Of a stretch of DNA of 35,079 bases, positions 8,499-16,063 are shown piece by piece. The stretch spans positions 1 through 35,079 of the forward strand of contig JAHJKA010000073.1 of NCBI GenBank assembly GCA_018822545.1, written 5' to 3'. The translations under genes and the position numbers were made by a program. The notes below the pieces were generated by a model. That model saw only the letters and a list, made by a program, of their open reading frames with translations. It searched no databases and was not told the DNA's origin. This DNA is from Pseudomonadota bacterium (GTDB taxonomy: Bacteria; Desulfobacterota; Desulfobulbia; Desulfobulbales; SURF-16). Position 1 is the stretch's first letter; every line of letters starts with the position of its first letter.

Positions 8499-10673
8499 AT
8501 GGCTGATCTATTACAATTAACAGCGACCTGTTCTGCTGGTCTTGAGGAACTGGTTGCTTCAGAAATTCGCAGCTTCGGTGGCCAGGATCTTGAGATTCTG
8601 ACCGGCGCGGTGACCTTTCAGGGCAATTTACCGGTAGCCTACCGTTGCTGTCTCTGGTCGCGCTTTACCTCCAGAATTCTTCTATCACTAAGCCGCTTTC
8701 CAGCCCCGGACACCGATGCCTTATATGAAGGTGTAAAAGCCGTGGCCTGGAACGACCACATGCACGCTGAAAACACCTTGTCCGTGGATTGCGTTTTGAG
8801 CGACAGCCAAATCAACCACAGCCATTTTGCCGCCCTCAGGGTTAAGGACGCCGTGGTGGATTATTTCCGCGACATGGTTGGCGAAAGACCCTCGGTGGAC
8901 AGTAAGCAGCCTGACATCCGTCTCAATGTCTTTATCCGCCAGGATGAGGCCTATTTGAGCCTTGATCTGGCCGGTGACAGTCTGCATCGGCGCGGCTATC
9001 GCCAGGACGGCGGCCAGGCCCCCCTCAAGGAGTCCCTGGCTGCGGCCATCGTCACCAGGGCCGGCGTTACTCCCGGCATGGGCCGGGATGACGTTATTCT
9101 CGATCCTCTCTGCGGCTCTGGCACCCTTCTCGTTGAAGCGGCCCTTATTATCGGCGATGTGGCTCCTGGTCTTGACCGGCGCCATTTTGGTTTTTTGAAG
9201 TGGCGCGGCCATCAGAGGCTCATCTGGCAGGATCTAGTGGATGAAGCCATGGCCCGTGAGGAGGCAGGTTCTGAGCGCCCCTGGCCTCGCCTCCTTGGCT
9301 TTGATTCCGATCCCTCAGTGGTCAAGGCGGCCCTGGCCAATATCGACCGGGCAGGCTTTCGGGGTAAAATCCATGTTGAGCGCCGTGATCTGGCGCGGTT
9401 GCAACCTCCTGAAAATCTCGGCAATGGCCGACATCTCCTGGTCACCAACCCGCCCTACGGCGAGCGCCTTTCCGACAAGGAAGAGGTGAAGTATCTCTAC
9501 CGCTGTCTGGGCCGAATCGCCGCCAGCGCTTTCAACCGCTGGCAGCTTGCGGTTTTTTGCAGCAACCCAGATCTCCTTGATGCCCTGGCCCAAAAGACCA
9601 TCGGGCAATACCGGTTTTATAACGGTGCCATCCCCTGTACCCTGCGCCTCTTTGAGGTGGCTGGCCATCCGGACCGCCAGGTCTCCTGGCAGATACATAA
9701 CGACGCCCTCTCCTCCACCCTGGCCAACCGCCTGAAAAAAAATCTGAAACCGCTGCTTAAGTGGGCAGATCGTGAAAAAATAACCTGTCTGCGCATCTAC
9801 GATCGTGATATCCCAGAGTATAACGTCGCCATTGATCTGTATGGCCCCTGGGTCCATATCCAGGAGTATGCCGCCCCGGACACTGTTGATGCTGACAAGG
9901 TCAGAATTCGCCGCAAGGAGATCATTGACACGGTCTCAGAGCTTTTAGACTGCAAGCGTAATCGCATCTTTGTGAAGACAAGGGAGAAGCAGAAGGGCAA
10001 GAAACAGTATGAAAAGCAGGGTGCCAAGGGCCGCCTGGTGGAAGTTGAGGAGGGTGGCGGCCATTTTTTGGTCAACTTGAGCGACTATCTGGATGCCGGC
10101 CTCTTTCTTGACCACCGCCCCTTACGCGCCACCATCCAGGCCCTGGCCAAGGGCACGCGCTTTTTAAACCTCTACTGCTATACCGGCTCGGCCACCGTGC
10201 ACGCTGCCATGGGCGGCGCCCGCACCACCACCAGTGTCGACACCTCCAAGACCTATCTTGACTGGGCTCGCAAGAACCTTTGCATAAACGGCCTAGATCC
10301 GGAACGCCATCGCCTGGAGCGATGCGATTGCCTGGAATGGCTCCAGGGCCGCAAGGTGGAGAGATATGATCTGATCTTTATTGACCCACCCACATTCTCT
10401 AACACCAAGAAGGGCGGCGGCAAAGTCTTTGATATCCAGCGTGACCACGGCCAGCTCATTGAGGCGGCCATGGCGCTCCTTGAGAGCGATGGCCTGCTGC
10501 TCTTTTCCACTAATTCCCGCAAATTCAAGCTGGACGAGGTGTTAGCGGAGCGCTTTGCCATCCACGACATCTCCGCCAAGACCATCCCGCTGGATTTTGG
10601 ACGCAACAAGAAGATCCACCGCGCCTTTGAAATCCGCCACCGAGCCAACGTCGCGCCGGGAGATATAGAATAG
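8499..10673 (+). CDS. rlmL: Fused 23S rRNA methyltransferase RlmKL (m2G2445 and m7G2069)
   Basis: Bifunctional rRNA methyltransferase of 724 residues, close to the E. coli fused form (702). The N-terminal half has a THUMP-type RNA-binding region (about 45-155), then the RlmL Rossmann methyltransferase with SAM motif LDPLCGSGTL near residue 201 and catalytic NPPY at about 317. The C-terminal half is the RlmK (RlmI-like) methyltransferase, with FLDHRPLRATIQ, FLNLYCYTGSATVHAA and the catalytic-loop motif IDPPTFSN near 628-635. AAGGAG precedes the ATG. The stop is 2 bp from the stop of the opposing diadenylate cyclase gene, leaving no room for a terminator between them. Confidence 0.95.
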   Translation: MADLLQLTATCSAGLEELVASEIRSFGGQDLEILTGAVTFQGNLPVAYRCCLWSRFTSRILLSLSRFPAPDTDALYEGVKAVAWNDHMHAENTLSVDCVLSDSQINHSHFAALRVKDAVVDYFRDMVGERPSVDSKQPDIRLNVFIRQDEAYLSLDLAGDSLHRRGYRQDGGQAPLKESLAAAIVTRAGVTPGMGRDDVILDPLCGSGTLLVEAALIIGDVAPGLDRRHFGFLKWRGHQRLIWQDLVDEAMAREEAGSERPWPRLLGFDSDPSVVKAALANIDRAGFRGKIHVERRDLARLQPPENLGNGRHLLVTNPPYGERLSDKEEVKYLYRCLGRIAASAFNRWQLAVFCSNPDLLDALAQKTIGQYRFYNGAIPCTLRLFEVAGHPDRQVSWQIHNDALSSTLANRLKKNLKPLLKWADREKITCLRIYDRDIPEYNVAIDLYGPWVHIQEYAAPDTVDADKVRIRRKEIIDTVSELLDCKRNRIFVKTREKQKGKKQYEKQGAKGRLVEVEEGGGHFLVNLSDYLDAGLFLDHRPLRATIQALAKGTRFLNLYCYTGSATVHAAMGGARTTTSVDTSKTYLDWARKNLCINGLDPERHRLERCDCLEWLQGRKVERYDLIFIDPPTFSNTKKGGGKVFDIQRDHGQLIEAAMALLESDGLLLFSTNSRKFKLDEVLAERFAIHDISAKTIPLDFGRNKKIHRAFEIRHRANVAPGDIE

Positions 10674-10675
10674 TA

Positions 10676-11851
10676 TTAATTCACTTTCTGAACGGTAACA
10701 CGCACCTGATCCGGCACCACGTCGGCAATCTCCACCTTGGGGGGAAGAAGCAGGTGGGCATTGGTGATGGGAAATGTCTGCCGACCAAACCTCGTCAGAG
10801 TGCCGTCCAGGCGGATCACCAGATCAGCTGGTTTGACCTGAAAGAGATTACGTGTCTCCCCGGCCAGGATCACGGCCACCGTGGGCGGCGTGACACTGGC
10901 CAGGTCATAGCCTTCCGGGATGTTCTGGACCTCCACGGCAACCTCATAGGTTTTCATCTGGACAACAGATCCCGGCACGAGAACCAGCCAGAGAAGCGCT
11001 GCAACGAGTAAAGCTGCTCCTGCTTCGAGGCCTCCCCTCAAGATCATTTTTTTGAAACGGCCATCCTGTTGAACAGGCTCGGTATGTTCCTCCAGAAAGC
11101 TGCCGAGCTCAAAGCGCAACGCTTCCGGGTCGGCTAGTGCCCAGAGATTGCCATTTCTTGCCAGTGAAATCCGCCCGGTCTCTTCAGAGACAACCATCAC
11201 CAGGGCATCGCTCTTTTCGGACAATCCCAAGGCCGCCGCATGACGGGTTCCTCGTTCTTTGAGCTGCTCATCCTGATCGGATAGAGGCAGGCGACTACCA
11301 AAACGTTCAACCAGGTCGCCCCGAACTATCAGTGCTCCGTCATGGCCTGGGGAGTTTGGATCGAAGATACTCAGCAACAAAGACTTACTGAGCTGCCCAC
11401 CCAGGAGATTGCCGGATGTAATGAGCCCGTCCAGGAGGTCGGCGCCAGGGAGGACGATCAGGGCTCCTCTGCGTGCGCCAGAGAGCTCCCCTGCTGCCGT
11501 GGTCAAAAGATCAACCAGCTCGGCAGATGCTGCCCGATTTATTTTATCCCGGTTGAGGAGTGAGGCAGGGAAACGCTCCAGCAACCGGCGAATCTCACTT
11601 TGATAGACGACAACAACGATGAGAATAATCACCGCTGTGATGCCTTGTAGTATCCAGACCGTCAGTTTCAGGTCAAGTTGATTGGCGGCAAAGATGACCA
11701 TGCCAAAGAGCAACAAGCCGATGCCCACCCTACGGGTCCGCGCATTCAAGAGGGCATGGATGGCACACCAGATCAGACCGGAGGCCAAGCCGATATCCAG
11801 CAAATCGCCCCAATGCATCTCCTGAAGAAGAGTCAAGTAATTCCAGAACAT
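10676..11851 (-). CDS. CdaA-type diadenylate cyclase fused to a YbbR domain
   Basis: Membrane c-di-AMP synthase. Three N-terminal hydrophobic segments (about 17-35, 42-57, 62-83) lead through a helix (VVYQSEIRRLLERF) into a DAC domain with the DGA motif at 171-173 (PGHDGALIV) and GTRH at 201-204. A fourth membrane segment (about 278-294) follows, then a single YbbR-type beta domain (about 300-391: VAVEVQNIPEGYDL, later VTPPTVAVILAG). In Firmicutes the cyclase CdaA and its YbbR-repeat regulator CdaR are separate proteins; here they are one chain. The canonical RHR triplet reads RHA (A205). The ATG at 11849-11851 lacks a clear Shine-Dalgarno. A later ATG (residue 12) has GGAG directly before it, but using it would cut just before the first membrane segment. 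Confidence 0.9.
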   Translation of the reverse strand: MFWNYLTLLQEMHWGDLLDIGLASGLIWCAIHALLNARTRRVGIGLLLFGMVIFAANQLDLKLTVWILQGITAVIILIVVVVYQSEIRRLLERFPASLLNRDKINRAASAELVDLLTTAAGELSGARRGALIVLPGADLLDGLITSGNLLGGQLSKSLLLSIFDPNSPGHDGALIVRGDLVERFGSRLPLSDQDEQLKERGTRHAAALGLSEKSDALVMVVSEETGRISLARNGNLWALADPEALRFELGSFLEEHTEPVQQDGRFKKMILRGGLEAGAALLVAALLWLVLVPGSVVQMKTYEVAVEVQNIPEGYDLASVTPPTVAVILAGETRNLFQVKPADLVIRLDGTLTRFGRQTFPITNAHLLLPPKVEIADVVPDQVRVTVQKVN

Positions 11852-12399
11852 ATTTCGTAGCAGTTAGATGTGTTGATGTAAGGAGGGTTTGCCCTCTTTC
11901 TTGGCCGGGGTGTCCTAAGAAGCTAAACGCGGTCAGGCGCACCTCTGTCCACCCTCTCCATGCCCTGAACCCCTGGCAATTACTGTTTTGTAAATCACGC
12001 CGGCCACTGCCTGCCGCAAGGCCAGGCAGTGAAAAAAGGCGCACCGTTCGACTCCGTAAGTCCTTGAACCTCCGGAATGGCGGGCTTTAAAGAGTGCTCA
12101 TGCCTTTTAAAAAAGGAGAGCCGGTGGTTTAGATAATGTTCCGGCAAACTCCTTAACCACCAAGAAAAACTTGATGTAAAACCTTTGTGTCAATTCAAGT
12201 ATTTAATTATTTAACTATATTCTACAACTTTTTGTTGTCTTTCCCCTGCCAGGCAGGTACATAAGCTTTCACAAAACCCTTGGGTGGCTGAGAGCGGTCC
12301 CAGAAAGGACCGGCTCATTTGCAAGTCCACCTGGCTGCGGCCCCTATCACCCTCTGTCACCCTGAAACAAAAAGCCCTTGATCCCCTAAGGAGGTCTCC
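11852..12399. other. 548-bp region without a gene, rich in inverted repeats; divergent promoter region and long 5' leader
   Basis: No convincing reading frame crosses this stretch. Structures visible on the plus strand: a 9-bp perfect inverted repeat CACTGCCTG/CAGGCAGTG (12005-12013 with 12023-12031), followed by AAAAAA; a long hairpin GGTGGTTTAG/CTTAACCACC (12123-12132 with 12152-12161, one mismatch); a palindrome CCTGCCAGGCAGG (12245-12257); and a nested element. In the nested element GGTGG at 12283-12287 pairs with CCACC at 12327-12331 and encloses GAG-CGGTCC (12292-12300) paired with GGACCG-g-CTC (12307-12316), loop CAGAAA. It ends in a very strong ribosome-binding site, AAGGAGG. I compared it by eye with the c-di-GMP-I, TPP, fluoride and ydaO (c-di-AMP) riboswitch consensus sequences and found no match. 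It probably also holds the promoter of the minus-strand cyclase gene. Confidence 0.55.
12194..12221 (+). promoter_or_regulatory. Possible sigma-70-type promoter for the secreted repeat protein
   Basis: TATATT at 12216-12221 is a good -10 hexamer. It sits in the most AT-rich stretch of the region, with TTCAAG at 12194-12199 as a weak -35 at 16-bp spacing. Transcription from here would give a leader of about 170 nt that carries the nested hairpin at 12283-12331. Confidence 0.3.
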
Positions 12400-13002
12400 A
12401 TGAAAATGAAATCTCGAATTATTACCTTTGCCTTGGTGTTGTTTGCCTCATCCACCCTGTTTCTGGCCTCCCCCAAACCCGCCCGGGCATTCTTGTTTGA
12501 CCCTTTTGAGATCATGGTTGAGAGCATGCTGACCCTCATCAATACCGGCATGAACAATATGATGACCACCATGCTGACTCTTTCTGACGATATTGGCACC
12601 ATGGCTGATCGCATCTTAGTAATGTCAGACAATATCGGCCTTATGGCTGATCGAATTGTGGAAACTGAGGTGCTTATGGCAGACTTAGTCCGTGACGTTA
12701 CCGATGCACAGGGTCCGTCCGCACTCCTCATTTCACCAACCGAAGGGGAACTCGTCAGCCTGTCATCCCTGCTGGACATCACCTTATCAAATGGTGCCAG
12801 TGATTATGTATTATTTATGGCCAACACTGCTGAAATGGCTCCGGCGACCAATATTCTGGTCTCTAATGGAGACACCTTCGCAGCGACCAATCGTGCTCGT
12901 GATTATGCAACCGGCAGTCAATTATATATCGCCATAAAGGCCCTTAATGCCGACACGATGGGCCCCATTTCAAACACGGTAATGCTTAATATTACTCAGT
13001 AA
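12400..13002 (+). CDS. Secreted methionine-rich heptad-repeat protein of unknown function
   Basis: 200 residues, family not recognised. It has a classical Sec signal peptide (KMKSR, hydrophobic core, cleavage after PARA at about residue 30). The mature N-terminus is predicted helical and Met-rich, with a 14-residue (two-heptad) repeat: LTLSDDIGTMADRI (59-72) then LVMSDNIGLMADRI (73-86), with a partial third copy ending VLMADLV. The C-terminal half (about 107-200) alternates hydrophobic and Ser/Thr residues (ISPTEGELVSLSSLLDITLS), like a small beta-sandwich or FN3-type surface domain. There are no cysteines in the mature protein. The ribosome-binding site (AAGGAGG) is among the strongest in the window. 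It has its own long leader and a strong terminator, so it is monocistronic. Confidence 0.8.
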   Translation: MKMKSRIITFALVLFASSTLFLASPKPARAFLFDPFEIMVESMLTLINTGMNNMMTTMLTLSDDIGTMADRILVMSDNIGLMADRIVETEVLMADLVRDVTDAQGPSALLISPTEGELVSLSSLLDITLSNGASDYVLFMANTAEMAPATNILVSNGDTFAATNRARDYATGSQLYIAIKALNADTMGPISNTVMLNITQ

Positions 13003-13042
13003 TTTGTGAGGCCATACCCCGTTTTAGTTTTTTTTAAAAACC

Positions 13043-13079
13043 AAAAGGCTGTTGAAAATCATCTTTTCAACAGCCTTTT
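13043..13079. terminator. Strong bidirectional rho-independent terminator
   Basis: A 16-bp perfect stem (13043-13058 pairs with 13064-13079) with a 5-base loop TCATC. The stem has a GGCTGTTG core flanked by A4 on the left and T4 on the right, so it can act in both directions. To the left, the minus strand reads TTTTGGTTTTT directly after the stem, a good U-tract for transcripts arriving from the HD-GYP gene. For the plus strand it follows the secreted-protein stop by 40 bp. Confidence 0.9.
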
Positions 13080-13085
13080 GCCGTG

Positions 13086-13172
13086 TCAGAGAAGTGGCTC
13101 GGGCCACTCATCACGCTTGAGCCGCAGCTCCACCTGGCCATCACCAAAATAGACCTCGTGGCCAGGGTTATA
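13086..13172 (-). pseudogene. Possible gene remnant (C-terminal fragment of about 28 codons)
   Basis: On the minus strand the frame reads YNPGHEVYFGDGQVELRLKR and then eight more residues to DEWPEPLL and a TGA at 13086-13088. It has protein-like composition but is cut by a TAA directly upstream. There is no start codon or ribosome-binding site. It lies between the HD-GYP stop and the terminator. It looks like the tail of a decayed gene, but its parent family is not recognised, and a chance open stretch cannot be excluded. Confidence 0.3.
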
Positions 13173-13225
13173 TTACCATTTCTCGCCTCTGCCGGAGATG
13201 CACGTCACTACCCCCCGACAGCATA

Positions 13226-14575
13226 CTAGGGCATATTGGCCAGCAAGGTGGCTGTTACTGCTTTGACAGCATCACAGGAATCTTCGCCGACCACATCATC
13301 CTGCTCACAAAACCTGTTAAAGGCATGCAACAAATTGGACAATTGCCATTTCAGCTCGTTGAGCATCAAATCCATTTCAACCAATTCCCCCATTACCGAC
13401 AGGTCAGGAGTCCCGTCGATCGTACGCAACCAACTCAAGAGCTCCTCTTTCAGCAAGCCGGAACTGTCAACCATGCTGTCAACCCGTTCCAGGGCCCGGA
13501 GGAGATCTTTGCCCCGCATAGTGTGCGCCATCTCTTGCAGGATTTCCTGCACTTTTCCCAACTGCGGCATGATCAGCTTCAACTTTTCAGCCCGGGTGAT
13601 GATTTCGCCCAGAAAAGCACCCCCTTCCTTGCCGAGCTTGACCGTCGTCGGTTTCAGACCGGAACGCCGCAGAATGTTATGCATAGCCTGATAGACGGGA
13701 TATGAGTAGGTGTGGGCATTCATGCTGAGATAAGGCAGGGCATCCATCATATTGCGCCCCACAGGCGCAAACTGCTTGACACGGATGGCCTGGAGGCTGT
13801 CCGTTATGCCGATAATAAGGCCAAGGGTGTGCAGGTTACGTTCTGCTTTCTGGGAGGGGTAGCCGGTACCGTCACAGCGTTCATGATGATCAAGAATGGC
13901 CTGGGCAACGGACGGCTTCACCCCCCGGATATTTTCGACCATCAATTTTCCCACCAGAACATGGCTCTGGATGGCGCGCCATTCCGTTGCCGCCAATGGT
14001 CCTTTTTTGTTGATAATCGCCGGGTCAATATGCAGCAAACCGATATCATGGGTGAGACCGGCCACATACAGAGACTCGATCTCATCATCCCGCAGCTTCA
14101 TTTCCCGGCCCACCACTACCGACAACCAGGCGCAAAAAATACTTTTTTCATAATCCTGCGGTATCTGGTGCTGCATGACGGTAAGTTTCTGCCAGAGAAT
14201 GGCTGGCAGCTGATACTCTTTGATGATCGATTGCCAAAACGGGTCACTATTCAGGGCTTCATGGATGGTGCCTAGATCAGGATACTTAGCAAACAGGGCC
14301 CTGGCGTGATCGCTCAGATTGGTAGAATCCAGTTGCCTCTCGAGTTTAACCTGATCCTCTATCGGCTTGAGCAGTTTATGCTTAAGAATGCGCCCGGACA
14401 CCGCGGCGCTGATCCGTCCCCCTTTTTTGACCAAGATAGCGCCATGGCCATTGCAGATATCCTCTGTTGCAACAACACTGTTATCTTCGTTGACACTGGC
14501 AAGATGTTCCGAGTAGTGATCGTCCTCGATGGGTAAATCAATTTTCGGTTCCGTATTCTGGTAAGATTCTCCCAC
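13226..14575 (-). CDS. HD-GYP domain protein with a degenerate metal site
   Basis: Relative of c-di-GMP phosphodiesterases, 449 residues from a GTG at 14573-14575; a stop lies 11 codons upstream in frame, so no longer start exists. An N-terminal domain (about 28-80, SVVATEDICNGHGAILVKKG) of a type often seen before HD-GYP domains is followed by the HD-GYP core (about 140-300). Retained: H176-D177 (THDIG), H205, H230-H231-E232, D235 and the GTGYP signature, and D259. Changed: the first histidine (usually YEHS) is K144 in YEKS, and the lysine of HDIGK is L180. A helical C-terminal region of about 150 residues is not recognised. It may be a c-di-GMP binder or an impaired phosphodiesterase. No receiver domain is present. 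Confidence 0.85.
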   Translation of the reverse strand: MGESYQNTEPKIDLPIEDDHYSEHLASVNEDNSVVATEDICNGHGAILVKKGGRISAAVSGRILKHKLLKPIEDQVKLERQLDSTNLSDHARALFAKYPDLGTIHEALNSDPFWQSIIKEYQLPAILWQKLTVMQHQIPQDYEKSIFCAWLSVVVGREMKLRDDEIESLYVAGLTHDIGLLHIDPAIINKKGPLAATEWRAIQSHVLVGKLMVENIRGVKPSVAQAILDHHERCDGTGYPSQKAERNLHTLGLIIGITDSLQAIRVKQFAPVGRNMMDALPYLSMNAHTYSYPVYQAMHNILRRSGLKPTTVKLGKEGGAFLGEIITRAEKLKLIMPQLGKVQEILQEMAHTMRGKDLLRALERVDSMVDSSGLLKEELLSWLRTIDGTPDLSVMGELVEMDLMLNELKWQLSNLLHAFNRFCEQDDVVGEDSCDAVKAVTATLLANMP

Positions 14576-14857
14576 GCGCGCTCTCTCTCCACCTGTTTTT
14601 GTCGATCACTCAACACAAAGCCGTGTTGGTCGTGCTTGATAGGTTTTCATCCGGCCCAGCCCCCTCATAGCAGTAAATGATAATGGTATAAGAATTCACA
14701 TTTTTCAGCCATCTAAAAATCCTGGCGATGAAAGTACGTGCCAACCTCGTTAACCCTTCCCCCCTTTGCACTTTCGCTATGATCTCCCCCCCGGAACGCC
14801 GGGCAGAATTTGCCTGCCGGAAGACCAGGGGGTGGAATCTGAACGGCCTACCGCATA

Positions 14858-16063
14858 CTACTCGTGGCGCAGGGCATCAATGGGGTCGAGGCGGGCGGCC
14901 TTGCGGGCCGGGAAAAACCCGAACAGAACCCCCACGGCGGCGGAAAAGAGAAAGGCGATGACCATGATGCCGGGGTTGAAGATAAAGGGAATGTTCAGGA
15001 GTTTGGCCAGGCCAAGGGAACTGGTCACGGCCAGGAGAATGCCGATCAAGCCACCGAAGGAGGAGAGCACCACGGCCTCTACCAGAAACTGGAGGAGCAC
15101 CTCGCGCTCCAGGGCGCCGATGGCCAGCCGGATGCCGATTTCCCGGGTGCGTTCCGTCACCGACACCAGCATAATGTTCATGATGCCGATGCCGCCCACC
15201 AGCAGACTGACCGCCGCCACCGCACCCAGCAGGGTGGTGAGGATCTGGGTGGTGCCGGTGAGCATCTTGGTGATCTCTTTCAAGTCCCGCACCTGGAAAT
15301 TATCGTTTTCCGACCCCGAAATATGGCGCCGTTCGCGGAGCAGGTACTCGATATCCTCCTTGGCCTTGTCCGTGGAGCGGTCCTCAGCCACCGAGACCTG
15401 AATCAGGGTGATATCCTGGTTGCCGGCCAGGCGGCGCTGAAAGGTGCGCAGGGGCACGAGCACCAGATCATCCTGGTCGGAACCAAAGGTGGACTGGCCC
15501 TTGGCCTCCAGCACTCCGATAATCTCACAGGAAAAATTGCCCAGGCGGATCTTGGAGCCCAGGGGATCCTGCTGCCCAAAGAGTTCTTTGACCACCGTCG
15601 CCCCCACCACACAGACGGTTTTGCCGGCCCGCAACTCCGTGTCCAGAAAGGCGCGACCGTTGTGCACCGTCCAGTTGCGCACCGGAAAAAACTGGTTATC
15701 AACACCGGTGGCCGAGGTGGCCCAGTTGGCATTGCCGTAGACAGCGGTGACCCGCTGGCCGGAGGAGGGCGCCACGGCAGCGATGGCCGGTATCTCCCGG
15801 GCCAGGGCCTGGACATCGGCCAGATCAAAGGGGGGGGCCGCTGAGGTCTGACCACCACCCATATGCTGGCCCACCCGGATCATCAGGAGATTGCTGCCCA
15901 GGCTGGCAATCTGTTCGGTGACCTGGGCCGTGGCGCCGCCGCCGATGGTGACCATGACGATGACCGCGGCTACGCCAATGACAATGCCGAGAATGGTCAG
16001 CACCGAGCGCAGGACATTGCGCCGGATCTCACGCAGCGCCAGAACAAGGGTGTTGGCCAGCAT
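14858..16063 (-). CDS. MacB/FtsX-type ABC transporter permease
   Basis: 401-residue inner-membrane permease of the MacB family. One N-terminal membrane helix (VLRSVLTILGIVIGVAAVIV) precedes a periplasmic MacB-PCD domain of about 220 residues. Three C-terminal membrane segments follow, including GAVAAVSLLVGGIGIMNIML and the FtsX motif TERTREIGIRLAIGA. E. coli MacB is one chain with its ATPase at the N-terminus; here the ATPase is the separate gene just upstream. The start codon overlaps the ATPase stop as TGATG, so translation is coupled. It is the last gene of the efflux operon. No clear terminator follows, only an imperfect GC-rich hairpin near 14801-14822 without a U-tract. Confidence 0.93.
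   Translation of the reverse strand: MLANTLVLALREIRRNVLRSVLTILGIVIGVAAVIVMVTIGGGATAQVTEQIASLGSNLLMIRVGQHMGGGQTSAAPPFDLADVQALAREIPAIAAVAPSSGQRVTAVYGNANWATSATGVDNQFFPVRNWTVHNGRAFLDTELRAGKTVCVVGATVVKELFGQQDPLGSKIRLGNFSCEIIGVLEAKGQSTFGSDQDDLVLVPLRTFQRRLAGNQDITLIQVSVAEDRSTDKAKEDIEYLLRERRHISGSENDNFQVRDLKEITKMLTGTTQILTTLLGAVAAVSLLVGGIGIMNIMLVSVTERTREIGIRLAIGALEREVLLQFLVEAVVLSSFGGLIGILLAVTSSLGLAKLLNIPFIFNPGIMVIAFLFSAAVGVLFGFFPARKAARLDPIDALRHE

Noticed and set aside
12283..12331. TPP or c-di-GMP riboswitch in the leader of the secreted protein (GGCTGAGA looks TPP-like)
   Set aside because: The rest of the TPP core (ACC.....TGATCTGGATAATGCC) is absent, and the GEMM core motifs (GCAAACC, ACGCAAAGCC) are missing.
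14801..14822. Hairpin after the MacB-like permease as a terminator
   Set aside because: Imperfect stem with a bulge and no U-tract on the relevant strand.
14864..15844. 326-codon plus-strand open frame opposite the MacB-like permease
   Set aside because: Rich in Gly, His and Gln, as expected for an antisense shadow; the permease frame has all family motifs.
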